Source: Clostridia bacterium
GTDB lineage: Bacteria; Bacillota; Clostridia; Christensenellales; Aristaeellaceae
DNA length: 64,000 bases
Assembly (NCBI GenBank): GCA_017397895.1
Contig: JAFQHP010000049.1
Span: 1 to 64,000, forward strand
Reading direction: 5' to 3'
Below, piece after piece: positions 1-8,446 of the stretch. The position numbers and the translations under genes were made by a program. How positions within the stretch are numbered: position 1 is the stretch's first letter; the number at the start of each line of letters is the position of its first letter. The notes under the pieces were generated by a model. It was not told where the DNA came from and made no database searches. It was given only the letters and a program-made list of their open reading frames with translations.

Positions 1-75
1 CTTGCCGTGGTCAACGTGACCGATGGTACCAATGTTTACGTGAGGCTTATTGCGTACAAATTTTTCCTTTGCCAT
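1..75 (-). CDS. tuf: Elongation factor Tu, N-terminal fragment (runs off window)
   Basis: The reverse strand reads [20 protein letters not shown] and continues VDHGK to the window edge, which is the EF-Tu N-terminus including the start of the GHVDHGKT P-loop. EF-Tu delivers aminoacyl-tRNA to the ribosome as a GTPase. The start is the ATG at 75, preceded by a GGAGGG ribosome binding site. It follows fusA in the same direction, the usual last place in the str operon. Only 25 codons are visible. Confidence 0.95.
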   Translation of the reverse strand, partial: MAKEKFVRNKPHVNIGTIGHVDHGK

Positions 76-137
76 TGGGGTTTCCCTCCTGTTTCTGTCA
101 ATGAAAAATCAGTCAGTTTAGCAACATTATTGATTCA

Positions 138-2213
138 TTATCCGCGCTTGCCGACAACCTTTTCGGCAACACTCTTGGGCACTTCTTCATAGTGGTCGAA
201 CTGCATGGTGTACATACCACGGCCCTGGGTGCGGCTGCGAAGGTCGGTGGCATAGCCGAACATTTCGCTCAGGGGAACGAAGGAGTGAACGGACTGTTCA
301 CCCATACGGGTTTCGATATTATCGATGCGGCCGCGGCGGGAGTTGATATCGCCCACCACGTCGCCCAGATACTGGTCGGGCACGATGGTTTCCACCTTCA
401 TCATGGGCTCCAGCAGGCGTTCATCCGCCTTGGCCAGGGCTTCCTTGAAGGCCATGGAACCGGCAATCTTGAAGGCCATTTCGGAAGAGTCAACATCGTG
501 GTAGGAGCCGTCAACGACAGCCACCTTGAAGTCAACCACTTCGAAACCGCCCAAGAGGCCAGCGCCTGCAGCTTCCTGGATACCGGCGTCGATGGGAGCG
601 ATGAATTCCTTGGGAATCACGCCGCCGACGATCTTGTTTTCAAACAGATAACCGGCGCCGGGCTCCTGAGGAGCCATTTCGATGACGCAGTGACCGTACT
701 GGCCGTGGCCGCCGGTCTGACGAACGAAACGGCCTTCGGCACGGACAGCCTTGGTGATGGTTTCGCGGTAGGCCACCTGGGGCTTGCCCACGATGGCTTC
801 CACCTTGAATTCACGCATCATGCGGTCCACGATGATTTCCAGGTGAAGTTCGCCCATACCGGCGATAATGGTCTGACCCGTTTCCTGATCGGTATAGGTC
901 TTAAAGGTGGGGTCTTCTTCCGACAGACGCTGCAGCGCCAGGCTCATCTTATCCTGGCCGGCCTTGGTTTTGGGCTCAATGGCCACCTGGATAACGGGAT
1001 CCGGGAATTCCATGGATTCCAGCACGATCTGTGCCTTTTCGTCGCACAGGGTGTCGCCGGTGGTGGTTTCTTTCAAACCAACCGCAGCGGCGATTTCGCC
1101 GGCATACACGGTTTCCACGTCTTCACGGTGGTTGGCGTGCATCATCACGATACGGCTGAAGCGCTCACGCTTTTGCTTGGTGGAGTTGTACACATAGCTG
1201 CCATTGTTGATGGAGCCGGAGTAGACCCGGAAGAAGGCCAGCTTGCCCACGAAGGGGTCGGCTGCGATCTTGAAGGCCAGAGCAGAGAAAGGCTCACTGT
1301 CGCTGGCTTCGCGAACTTCTTCCACATCGGGATCCTTGGGCTTGGTGCCCTTCACGGCAGGCACATCAAGGGGAGAGGGCAGGTATGCGATAACAGCGTC
1401 CAGCAGGGGCTGTACGCCCTTGTTGCGGTAGGAAGTGCCGCACAGAACGGGGGTCAGCGTGCAGTTCAGGCAGCCAACGCGCAGGGCGGTGACGATTTCT
1501 TCTTCCGTGAGCTCTTCGCCCATCAGGAATTTTTCCATCAGTTCATCGTTCTGCTCGGCAGCAGCTTCCACCATTTCCTCGCGCATCATCTGGGCTTCAT
1601 CCAGCAGGTCGGCGGGAATTTCTTCTTCACGCACATCCTTGCCGTCATCGTCGTAGTACACTTCCGCCTTCATCTTGACCAGGTCAATAATGCCGCGGAA
1701 AGTGTTTTCCTTGCCGATGGGCAGCTGGATGGGCACAGCCTTGGTGCCAAGACGGGTGCGCATCATATCCACAACGCGGCGGAAATCAGCGCCGGTAATG
1801 TCCATCTTGTTCACGTAAGCGATGCGGGGCACATGGTATTTGTTGGCCTGACGCCAAACGGTTTCGCTCTGGGGTTCCACGCCGCCTTTGGCGCAGAAGA
1901 CGGCCACAGCGCCGTCCAGAACACGCAGAGAACGCTCCACCTCAACGGTGAAGTCCACATGGCCGGGAGTGTCGATCAGGTTGAGACGATGACCCTTCCA
2001 CTGGCAGGTGGTGGCAGCGGAGGTGATGGTAATACCACGCTCCTGTTCTTCCTCCATCCAGTCCATGGTGGCGGCGCCTTCATGGGTTTCACCCAGTTTG
2101 TGCACACGACCGGTGTAGAAGAGGATGCGCTCGCTGGTAGTGGTCTTGCCGGCATCGATGTGAGCCATGATACCAATGTTGCGAACTTTGTCAAGCGGAT
2201 GACTTCTCGGCAT
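138..2213 (-). CDS. fusA: Elongation factor G
   Basis: This is the ribosomal translocase GTPase EF-G, 691 residues, a normal length for the family. The P-loop AHIDAGKT lies at about residues 17-24, followed by the RGITI switch segment, DTPGH and NKMD near residue 140. Domains II to V follow, with the C-terminal region intact. The start ATG at 2213 has an AAGGAG site just upstream. It lies between rpsG and tuf on the same strand, the classic str operon order, and is probably cotranscribed from the promoter near 3.77 kb. A 688-codon open frame on the opposite strand is a coding shadow. Confidence 0.98.
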   Translation of the reverse strand: MPRSHPLDKVRNIGIMAHIDAGKTTTSERILFYTGRVHKLGETHEGAATMDWMEEEQERGITITSAATTCQWKGHRLNLIDTPGHVDFTVEVERSLRVLDGAVAVFCAKGGVEPQSETVWRQANKYHVPRIAYVNKMDITGADFRRVVDMMRTRLGTKAVPIQLPIGKENTFRGIIDLVKMKAEVYYDDDGKDVREEEIPADLLDEAQMMREEMVEAAAEQNDELMEKFLMGEELTEEEIVTALRVGCLNCTLTPVLCGTSYRNKGVQPLLDAVIAYLPSPLDVPAVKGTKPKDPDVEEVREASDSEPFSALAFKIAADPFVGKLAFFRVYSGSINNGSYVYNSTKQKRERFSRIVMMHANHREDVETVYAGEIAAAVGLKETTTGDTLCDEKAQIVLESMEFPDPVIQVAIEPKTKAGQDKMSLALQRLSEEDPTFKTYTDQETGQTIIAGMGELHLEIIVDRMMREFKVEAIVGKPQVAYRETITKAVRAEGRFVRQTGGHGQYGHCVIEMAPQEPGAGYLFENKIVGGVIPKEFIAPIDAGIQEAAGAGLLGGFEVVDFKVAVVDGSYHDVDSSEMAFKIAGSMAFKEALAKADERLLEPMMKVETIVPDQYLGDVVGDINSRRGRIDNIETRMGEQSVHSFVPLSEMFGYATDLRSRTQGRGMYTMQFDHYEEVPKSVAEKVVGKRG

Positions 2214-2302
2214 GAGTTTGGTTCTCCTTGTTTATTTGGTTTAGTAGAATCACGGTAGCAAGAAACCGGAGGCAGGCGCACAAAGCACCGCCCGCCGCTT
2301 GC

Positions 2303-2773
2303 TTACCAGCGGTAATGGGCGAATGCCTTGTTGGATTCGGCCATACGGTGCATTTCTTCCTTGCGCTTGACGGCGTTGCCGGTGTTTTCGGCAGCTTCCA
2401 TCAGTTCGGCGGCCAGGCGTTCAGCCATGGTCTTTTCGCCGCGCTTGCGGGAGAAATCCACAATCCAGCGAAGCGCCAGGGTCTGGCGGCGTTCGGGCCG
2501 GATTTCGACGGGCACCTGGTAGGTGGCGCCACCGACGCGGCGGGCCTTGACTTCCAGCTGGGGCATCACGTTGGTGAGAGCCTGCTGGAAAACGTCGTTG
2601 CCTTCCTTGCCGGTTTTATTCTTGATCATTTCGAAGGCATTGTAGCAAACCTGCTGCGCAACGCCGCGCTTGCCGTCGAGCATGATCTGGTTGATGAGCT
2701 TGGTGACCACAACGGTCCCATGTACGGGATCGGGGAGCACTTCGCGCTTGGGAATAAATCCACGACGGGGCAT
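2303..2773 (-). CDS. rpsG: 30S ribosomal protein S7
   Basis: The 156-residue protein begins [12 protein letters not shown] and is full length for bacterial S7. S7 binds the 3' major domain of 16S rRNA and nucleates assembly of the 30S head. The ATG at 2773 is preceded by GAGGAGG. It sits between rpsL and fusA. The roughly 200-base rpsL-rpsG spacer is longer than usual and holds no convincing gene; S7-mediated translational feedback is known for some str operons, but I cannot show an S7 site here. Confidence 0.97.
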   Translation of the reverse strand: MPRRGFIPKREVLPDPVHGTVVVTKLINQIMLDGKRGVAQQVCYNAFEMIKNKTGKEGNDVFQQALTNVMPQLEVKARRVGGATYQVPVEIRPERRQTLALRWIVDFSRKRGEKTMAERLAAELMEAAENTGNAVKRKEEMHRMAESNKAFAHYRW

Positions 2774-2971
2774 GATGTTCCCTCCTCAATTCGGTTCTTC
2801 GTTTCTCTTCATCGGGCCGTCCACAGCATGTCAGCATCATGCTGTTCCGATCGCTTGGTGCGCTGCACCCAAAGGGCAAAGGCCTGCAGCGGGTGTTCCT
2901 CCCCGAATACTGCGGTTCCCTCTTCTTTCAGGATGCACAGGCAGCGGCCCATGTGATGAAAAAAAGCGATC

Positions 2972-3346
2972 TTACTTCTTGGGGCGCTTGGCGCCGTAGA
3001 GCGAGCGGCTCTGGTTGCGCTTGGCAACACCGGCCGTATCCAGCGCGCCACGAATGATGTGATAACGCACGCCGGGCAAATCGCGCACACGGCCGCCGCG
3101 GATCAGTACGACGGAGTGTTCCTGCAGATTGTGGCCAATACCGGGAATGTAGCAAGTACCTTCGATGGAATTGGTCAGGCGGATTCTCGCAATTTTACGC
3201 AGAGCGGAGTTCGGCTTCTTGGGCGTGGTGGTTTTCACGCTCAGGCAAACGCCGCGCTTTTGCGGGCAACCCTGCAGGATGGGCGCGGTTGACTTGTTGG
3301 CAACCCTTTCTCTTCCCTTGCGGATCAGCTGATTGATCGTAGGCAT
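2972..3346 (-). CDS. rpsL: 30S ribosomal protein S12
   Basis: The 124-residue protein begins [13 protein letters not shown] and has the conserved KKPNSALRK segment and the [13 protein letters not shown] loop. S12 is a decoding-centre protein. The lysines at the classical streptomycin-resistance positions (K43/K44 in this numbering, within TPKKPNS) are wild type, so no rpsL resistance allele is visible. The frame stays open 29 codons upstream, but the ATG at 3346 has a perfect AGGAGGTG site seven bases before it and matches the family start. It is cotranscribed with the L7Ae-like gene before it and rpsG after it. Confidence 0.97.
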   Translation of the reverse strand: MPTINQLIRKGRERVANKSTAPILQGCPQKRGVCLSVKTTTPKKPNSALRKIARIRLTNSIEGTCYIPGIGHNLQEHSVVLIRGGRVRDLPGVRYHIIRGALDTAGVAKRNQSRSLYGAKRPKK

Positions 3347-3436
3347 GGAAGCACCTCCTGTTATTTGTTCGGAGCCGGGTATCCCGGTCCTCCTCCTATA
3401 ACATTCCCGCAACCCTCGGGAATATATAGTCATGAT

Positions 3437-3691
3437 TTATGTGTCCTGCTTTTTCAGGCCGGCAACTGCGCAGGGAACGTCTATCCCGCACATCTGGCCC
3501 AATTCCTCCATGGAGGAAACCGTTTCCACCGGCAGCTGTCTTTCATTGGCAGCGCCCCGGACTTGCGCCTGCAGCATGGGGGATGCATCCAGGGCCAGGA
3601 AGACCGTCTGGAGGCTTTCCTCCTCAATCCCCCGCATCACCTGGCGAAAACCGGCGACCCGCCGTTTGTTTCTTCCCAGCTGCTTGTGCAT
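3437..3691 (-). CDS. L7Ae-family ribosomal protein (YbxF/RplGB-like)
   Basis: This is a small (84-residue) L7Ae/L30e/S12e/Gadd45-fold RNA-binding protein. In Firmicutes such proteins sit just before rpsL in the str cluster and bind kink-turn RNA. The start chosen is the ATG at 3691 because GGAGG lies five bases before it; an upstream ATG at 3721 lacks a site. A strong promoter lies about 60 bases upstream, so this is the first gene of the transcription unit and rpoBC is not directly upstream. Family assignment rests on size, position and the overall pattern (RQVMRGIEEESLQTVFLALD), so it is slightly less certain than its neighbours. Confidence 0.8.
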   Translation of the reverse strand: MHKQLGRNKRRVAGFRQVMRGIEEESLQTVFLALDASPMLQAQVRGAANERQLPVETVSSMEELGQMCGIDVPCAVAGLKKQDT

Positions 3692-3750
3692 GTTTCCTCC
3701 GTTCAAAAGGCACAGGAACACCGTTGCCGCATAAAGCCGACAACTGTATC

Positions 3751-3779
3751 ATAATAACATTCTTTATTTCTATTGTCAA
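3751..3779 (-). promoter_or_regulatory. Promoter of the str operon
   Basis: Reading the minus strand, TTGACA (3774-3779) is followed after 17 bases by TATTAT (3751-3756). This is a near-consensus housekeeping promoter pointing into the L7Ae-rpsL-rpsG-fusA-tuf genes. Confidence 0.85.
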
Positions 3780-3902
3780 CAGTTTTGATGAAAAAAAGAA
3801 TAGGGAAAAACCCTTGTCCGGCCTTGCTTTTTTGCATTTTATCCAATCGGGAAAAAGCTTGACCATTTTGTACAGTTTTACATTTGCCGGGGTGTATTTT
3901 GC

Positions 3903-3931
3903 TTGCAAAGAAACCGAAGGTGGCGTATAAT
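3903..3931 (+). promoter_or_regulatory. Promoter of the ATP-grasp gene
   Basis: TTGCAA (3903-3908), a 17-base spacer and a perfect TATAAT (3926-3931) precede the ATP-grasp gene. The promoter is divergent from the str operon promoter in the same intergenic region. Confidence 0.75.
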
Positions 3932-3989
3932 AAATTTTGTTATTTTGCACACTGAAGAAAGAAGTTTTTTATCAACGGAGGCAATCGGA

Positions 3990-4997
3990 ATGAGCCGCAT
4001 CGGATATGTTCTCAAGCGCATCGGCAAAATGGACTATAAAAAAATGAACGAAACCGCCAATATGCTCCACAAGAAAACCGGCAAAAGCAAGATCTGGCTG
4101 TTCGTGGATATGGCCAAGTGCGCCGCAAAATACAACGCCGGCTACATGGACTATAAAATCGCCGAAATGTATAAGCTGAACGACGCCCAGAAGCGCACCG
4201 TCATCACCCGGGGGCTTTCCAATGAGATTGTCCGCCGGATGAACGATAAGGCCCACTGGCATTTCTTTGACGACAAAACAGAATTCAACCAGACCTTTGC
4301 CAAATGGGTGGGCCGGGACTGGCTGCGCTGTGACGAAAGCCTGACCAAAGAACAGCTTGCCACCTTCCTGGCAGGCAAGCCCTGCGTCATCTTCAAGCCC
4401 CTGGAAGGCTCCTCCGGCCAGGGTATTGAAAAATACAACCCCGACGCATGGGAAGATATGGACGCTTTCTTCCGTTTGATCAATGAAAAGGGTCCCGCCA
4501 TCCTGGAAGAAGTGGTGGTGCAGCACAGCCGTATGTCCGCCCTTTGCCCCACCTCCGTCAACACCGTGCGCATCGCCACCCTCATCGGCGAAAAGAAGGA
4601 AGGCATTGTGTATGCGTTCCTGCGCATCGGCAACGGCAAGGTAATGGACAACGTGGACTGCGGCGGCATGGCCGCCCGGGTGGACCTGGAAAGCGGCAAG
4701 CTGTTGACCGTGGGCGCCGACAAACAGGGCAACACCTTCGAAAAGCACCCCATCACCGGCACCAACATCATCGGCTTTGAAGTGCCCTATTTCCAGGAAG
4801 CCTGTGCAATGTGCCTGGAGGCCATGCGGGTGGTGCCCCAGGTGCGGTTCGTTGCCTGGGACGTGGCCATCACCGAAGACGGCCCCCGGTTCATTGAGGG
4901 CAATTCCTTCCCCAGCCACGCCGTGCCCCAGTTTGCCGCCCATTATCCCGACGGCATCGGCATTATGCCCAAGTTCCGGGAGTTTCTGAACATCTGA
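3990..4997 (+). CDS. Sugar-transfer-associated ATP-grasp protein
   Basis: The 335-residue protein resembles the ATP-grasp domain family associated with sugar transfer and cell-envelope polysaccharide loci. Features seen are KPLEGSSGQGIEKY in the nucleotide-binding region, SVNTVRIATL, and a C-terminal VAWDVAITEDGPRFIEGNSF block that supplies metal-binding acidic residues. ATP-grasp enzymes join a carboxylate to an amine or similar nucleophile through an acyl phosphate; the substrate here is unknown. The start at 3990 follows CGGAGG; the frame stays open upstream but without a site. It is followed after 19 bases by a secreted peptidoglycan-binding protein, which fits an envelope role. Confidence 0.75.
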   Translation: MSRIGYVLKRIGKMDYKKMNETANMLHKKTGKSKIWLFVDMAKCAAKYNAGYMDYKIAEMYKLNDAQKRTVITRGLSNEIVRRMNDKAHWHFFDDKTEFNQTFAKWVGRDWLRCDESLTKEQLATFLAGKPCVIFKPLEGSSGQGIEKYNPDAWEDMDAFFRLINEKGPAILEEVVVQHSRMSALCPTSVNTVRIATLIGEKKEGIVYAFLRIGNGKVMDNVDCGGMAARVDLESGKLLTVGADKQGNTFEKHPITGTNIIGFEVPYFQEACAMCLEAMRVVPQVRFVAWDVAITEDGPRFIEGNSFPSHAVPQFAAHYPDGIGIMPKFREFLNI

Positions 4998-5016
4998 TAT
5001 AAATAGGAGGAAACCC

Positions 5017-5658
5017 ATGGATATTTTCAAGGTCCTGCTGGTATACATGGCCATGACGGTGACGGGCGCTGCCGGCCAGGCGCCGGATCTGACGCCGCCC
5101 CCTGTGACCCCCACCCCCATCGTCACCCAAGCGCCGGCCACGCCCACCCCTTCTCCGGAGCCCATTGTGTACGAAACCCTGCGCCCCGGCAGTGAAGGGG
5201 AAAAGGTGGTAAAGCTGCAGGAAAAGCTGATTGAACGGGGCTTTTTGTCCAGCCGGGCCGACGGCCGCTACGGCAGCCAGACCAAGGCAGCCGTTTCCGC
5301 CTTCCAGGAAATGTACGGCCTGAAGGTGGACGGCATTGCCGGCAACGAAACCCAGACCCTTCTCTTCTCCGACAGCCCCCTTGCCACCCCCACCCCCAGC
5401 CCCACGGTGATCCCGGCAGTGATGGTGCCTGTCTATTATATGGACCAGGATACCGGCAACCAGCTTTTCGCCATGAACATCACCTGCTACGGCTCCACCA
5501 CCATCTATGCCAATTCCAACCATGTGCCGGATGGGTACCGGCTGGTGAGCGATAACGCCGTGGCCGTTACGCTGAAAGAAATGACCGCTGCCCCCGCTTC
5601 CGTTACCTTCTACTATTCTTCCCTGCCCCAAGCCACCGAGGCACCGGCTGCTGAATAA
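5017..5658 (+). CDS. Secreted protein with a peptidoglycan-binding domain
   Basis: The 213-residue protein has a short N-terminal hydrophobic segment (VLLVYMAMTVTGAAG), a Pro/Thr-rich linker, and a PG_binding_1-type domain at about residues 55-112 (LRPGSEGEKVVKLQEKL, DGRYGSQTKAAVSAFQ, DGIAGNETQTLL). A second Pro/Thr linker and a beta-rich C-terminal part follow. No catalytic domain is present, so it probably only binds the wall. GGAGG precedes the ATG, and the gene is likely cotranscribed with the ATP-grasp gene. The signal peptide is atypical, without strong N-terminal positive charge, so export is inferred. Confidence 0.75.
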   Translation: MDIFKVLLVYMAMTVTGAAGQAPDLTPPPVTPTPIVTQAPATPTPSPEPIVYETLRPGSEGEKVVKLQEKLIERGFLSSRADGRYGSQTKAAVSAFQEMYGLKVDGIAGNETQTLLFSDSPLATPTPSPTVIPAVMVPVYYMDQDTGNQLFAMNITCYGSTTIYANSNHVPDGYRLVSDNAVAVTLKEMTAAPASVTFYYSSLPQATEAPAAE

Positions 5659-5694
5659 GGCCCGGCTGCAGTTGCAAAAGCCGCTGTGACATGA

Positions 5695-6200
5695 GGAACC
5701 ATGCGGGGCTTCGCCCCTGCACCCCACCAGGGACACCAGGGCAGTGCCCTGGACCCAATTCCGGATGCAACAAACTGTATCTTTCATACAGTTTCCCGGT
5801 GACATGGAGCATCACGCACACAAATTTTCGCAAATGAACGATTGAAACTTTGCGAGTTGGCTGCGGCACAGCCGCCACGCAGAAACCCCTTTGCAGAGAA
5901 AGATTGAATTTTTGCGAGTTGGATGCCCGCACTGCGGGCCACGGGCTGGCGGTGTGAAACACCGCCGACCGGATGCTTTGCATCCGGGGAAAACGACAAA
6001 AAAGAAGCGGTGAGAGAATGCATTCTCTCAGCCGCTCTTTTTTTCGTTTTCATAGCGCCCGTGGGCTCTCTTTCCGTTTCCACAAGTAACATGCGGAAAA
6101 CTGTTTGAAAAAACAGTCTACTTTTTCGCAGAAAGGGTCCAGGGGCAATGCCCCTGGTGCCGGGGGTACGGGGGGCGAGGAGCCCCCTGCTCCACCGTAC
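5695..6200 (+). repeat. Dispersed structured intergenic repeat, copy A
   Basis: The 638-base gap after the peptidoglycan-binding gene holds no credible gene. It carries a string of hairpins: GGGGCTTCGCCCC near 5706, a GATTGAA...TTTGCGAGTTGG unit repeated at about 5840 and 5903, CCGGATGCTTTGCATCCGG near 5970, and a stem flanked by GAAGCGG and CCGCTCTTTTTTT around 6006-6045 that resembles a terminator. These are followed by GTTTTCATAGCGCCCGTG, ATGCGGAAAAC and a GGGGCGAGGAGCCCC hairpin near 6172. The same order of elements recurs at about 28.54-28.80 kb and partly at 23.61-23.86 kb. Confidence 0.8.
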
Positions 6201-6232
6201 CTCCTCCAACAACGCGAAAACAAGGGCAGTAC

Positions 6233-6262
6233 TTTACATATGGGCACAAAATGTGTTATTAT
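6233..6262 (+). promoter_or_regulatory. Promoter of the topoisomerase gene pair
   Basis: TTTACA (6233-6238) is followed after 18 bases by TATTAT (6257-6262), about 35 bases before the parE-like start codon. Confidence 0.6.
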
Positions 6263-6296
6263 AGGAAGGAACACACTAAATATTGTGAGGTGCAGC

Positions 6297-8273
6297 ATGG
6301 CACAAGACTATAATGCAGGCAGTATCAAGGTTCTGGAGGGGCTGGACGCCGTCCGGATGCGGCCCGGTATGTATATTGGCTCCACGGGCTCCAGGGGCCT
6401 GCATCATCTGTTATGGGAAATTGTGGACAATGCCATTGACGAAGCCATGGGCGGCCATGCCACGGAGGTGGCGGTCACCCTGCATAAAGACGGCTCTGCC
6501 TCCGTATGGGACAACGGCCGCGGGCTGCCGGTGGACATGCATCCCGTGCTGAAAATTCCCGGGGTGGAAGTGATTTATACCCGCCTGCACGCCGGCGGTA
6601 AATTTGACAACGAAAATTATGCCTATTCCGGCGGTCTGCACGGCGTGGGCGCATCAGTTGTGAACGCGCTGTCCAAATGGCTGACGGTGGATATTTTCAT
6701 CAACTGGAGCCACTATGCCATGCGCTTTGAGAATTATTACGACGCCAAGGAAAAGAAGTATATCGCCGGCCATCCGGTACAGCCTCTGGAAAAGCTGGGC
6801 AATACCAGAAAGCGGGGTTCTCTGGTTCGCTTCATGCCCGATGATACGGTGTTTGAAGAAACAGTGTTCAACGGGGACACCGTGCGCCGCAGGCTGCGGG
6901 AATTGGCCTATCTGAACCGGGGCCTGAAAATTTCCTTCACCGACGAACGCAGCAAGGACCCTGAAAAGGCCAGCTGCGAATTCTGCTTTGCCGGGGGCAT
7001 TATCGACTATGTGAAGTTCCTCAACAAGGACAAAACCCCCCTGCACGAAGCCCCCATCTATTTTGAGGGCAAGAAGGACGACGTGATCTGCTGCGCCGCC
7101 ATCCAGTATACCGACAGCTTCACCGAGTCCGTTTTCAGCTATGTGAACAATATCCCCACCGGCGAAGGCGGCACCCATGAAACCGGGTTCAAGGCAGCGC
7201 TGACCAAAGCCATGAACGATTACGCCCGGAAGATTGGCGTGCTGAAGGAAAAGGACAATAACCTTTCCGGCGAAGACTTCCGGGAGGGCATCACGGTGGT
7301 GCTGACCACCATGGTGAAAAACCCCCAGTTCGAGGGGCAGACCAAGGGACGGCTTGGCAATACGGAAGTGCGCCCCGCCGTGGAAGCCATCGTCACCGAA
7401 AAGCTGTTTGATTTCCTGGAGGACCTGAAAAACCAGGACCTGGCCCAGAAAATTCTGGAGAAGGCCGTGAAAAGCGCCAAAGTGCGGGAGGCTACCAGAA
7501 AAGCCCGGGACGTGGCCCGTGCGAAAAACCAGCTGGAAGCGGCGCCGCTGGTTGGCAAGCTCAGCGCCTGCACCGGCAGAAAGGCCGTGGATAACGAATT
7601 GTTCATCGTGGAAGGCGACAGCGCCGGCGGCTCCGCCAAGCAGGGCCGGGACAGGCGCTTCCAGGCCATTTTGCCCCTTCGCGGCAAGCCCCTCAACGCC
7701 GAAAAGAAACGGCTGGACCAGGTGCTGGCCAATGAAGAATTCCGCTCCATCATCACAGCGCTGGGCACCGGCATTGACGAAGATTTTGACGTATCCAGCC
7801 TGAAATACCATAAGGTGATCATCCTGGCCGATGCCGACCAGGACGGCGCCCATATCCGGGCCATCCTGCTCACCTTCTTCTACCGCTACATGCGGGATCT
7901 GGTGGCGGACGGCCATGTGTACATCGGCATGCCGCCCCTGTACGCCGTGAAAAAGAACAGCTCCATCCAGTATGCCTATGATGATAAGGAGCTGAAAAAG
8001 CTGACCCAAGGCCTGCGGGGCTACACCCTGCAGCGGTATAAGGGCCTTGGCGAAATGAACCCGGAACAATTGTGGGAAACCACCATGGACCCTGCGCACC
8101 GCAAGCTCATGCAGGTCACGGTGGAGGACGCTGCCCAGGCAGACTCCATCATCACCGTGCTCATGGGCGACAAGGTGGAACCCAGACGGGAATACATCAT
8201 CGAGCATGCGGAGTTCAATAAGGCCGACCATTTTGACCAGCACGTGACGATTGAGAAGGAAATTCAGAATTAA
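6297..8273 (+). CDS. parE: Type IIA topoisomerase ATPase subunit (ParE/GyrB-like)
   Basis: The 658-residue protein is the ATPase/TOPRIM subunit of a type IIA topoisomerase. It has the GHKL ATP site (WEIVDNAIDEAMGG, residues about 39-50), GLHGVGASVVNALS, QTKGRLGN in the transducer, and TOPRIM motifs EGDSAGG near residue 439 and DADQDGAHI near 512. The upstream open frame is ignored because GTGAGGTG lies just before the ATG at 6297. It is followed by its partner subunit. ParE rather than GyrB is preferred because the partner lacks a recognisable GyrA box, but sequence alone does not settle whether the pair acts as topoisomerase IV or a second gyrase. Confidence 0.8.
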   Translation: MAQDYNAGSIKVLEGLDAVRMRPGMYIGSTGSRGLHHLLWEIVDNAIDEAMGGHATEVAVTLHKDGSASVWDNGRGLPVDMHPVLKIPGVEVIYTRLHAGGKFDNENYAYSGGLHGVGASVVNALSKWLTVDIFINWSHYAMRFENYYDAKEKKYIAGHPVQPLEKLGNTRKRGSLVRFMPDDTVFEETVFNGDTVRRRLRELAYLNRGLKISFTDERSKDPEKASCEFCFAGGIIDYVKFLNKDKTPLHEAPIYFEGKKDDVICCAAIQYTDSFTESVFSYVNNIPTGEGGTHETGFKAALTKAMNDYARKIGVLKEKDNNLSGEDFREGITVVLTTMVKNPQFEGQTKGRLGNTEVRPAVEAIVTEKLFDFLEDLKNQDLAQKILEKAVKSAKVREATRKARDVARAKNQLEAAPLVGKLSACTGRKAVDNELFIVEGDSAGGSAKQGRDRRFQAILPLRGKPLNAEKKRLDQVLANEEFRSIITALGTGIDEDFDVSSLKYHKVIILADADQDGAHIRAILLTFFYRYMRDLVADGHVYIGMPPLYAVKKNSSIQYAYDDKELKKLTQGLRGYTLQRYKGLGEMNPEQLWETTMDPAHRKLMQVTVEDAAQADSIITVLMGDKVEPRREYIIEHAEFNKADHFDQHVTIEKEIQN

Positions 8274-8380
8274 GAATTCAGAATTAAGAATTTGAATACT
8301 TATCATTTTCTTATTGTTGCAGGGAGAGATTGCCTGTAAAGGAAAGGCAATGATAATCCCAGCCGGTTTTCGGAGGGGGA

Positions 8381-8420
8381 GCGGGGGAACCGCTTTTGCC
8401 CTCAAAAGCGGTTCCCCCGC
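8381..8420. repeat. Perfect 18-bp inverted repeat between parE and parC
   Basis: GCGGGGGAACCGCTTTTG (8381-8398) is followed after four bases by its exact reverse complement (8403-8420). There is no T-run, so it is not a standard terminator. It ends 14 bases before the GGAGGT site of the parC-like gene and would form a very stable hairpin in the shared transcript. Confidence 0.85.
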
Positions 8421-8446
8421 AAATCCCCATCATTGGAGGTACTCGT

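Noticed and set aside
192..2258. 688-codon open frame on the plus strand opposite fusA
   Set aside because: It is an antisense shadow of fusA, rich in Gly/His/Phe as expected from reading GC-rich codons backward, and matches no family.
2809..2970. Possible small gene in the rpsL-rpsG spacer
   Set aside because: A 47-codon frame exists but has no clear ribosome site or recognisable sequence; untranslated spacer is more likely.
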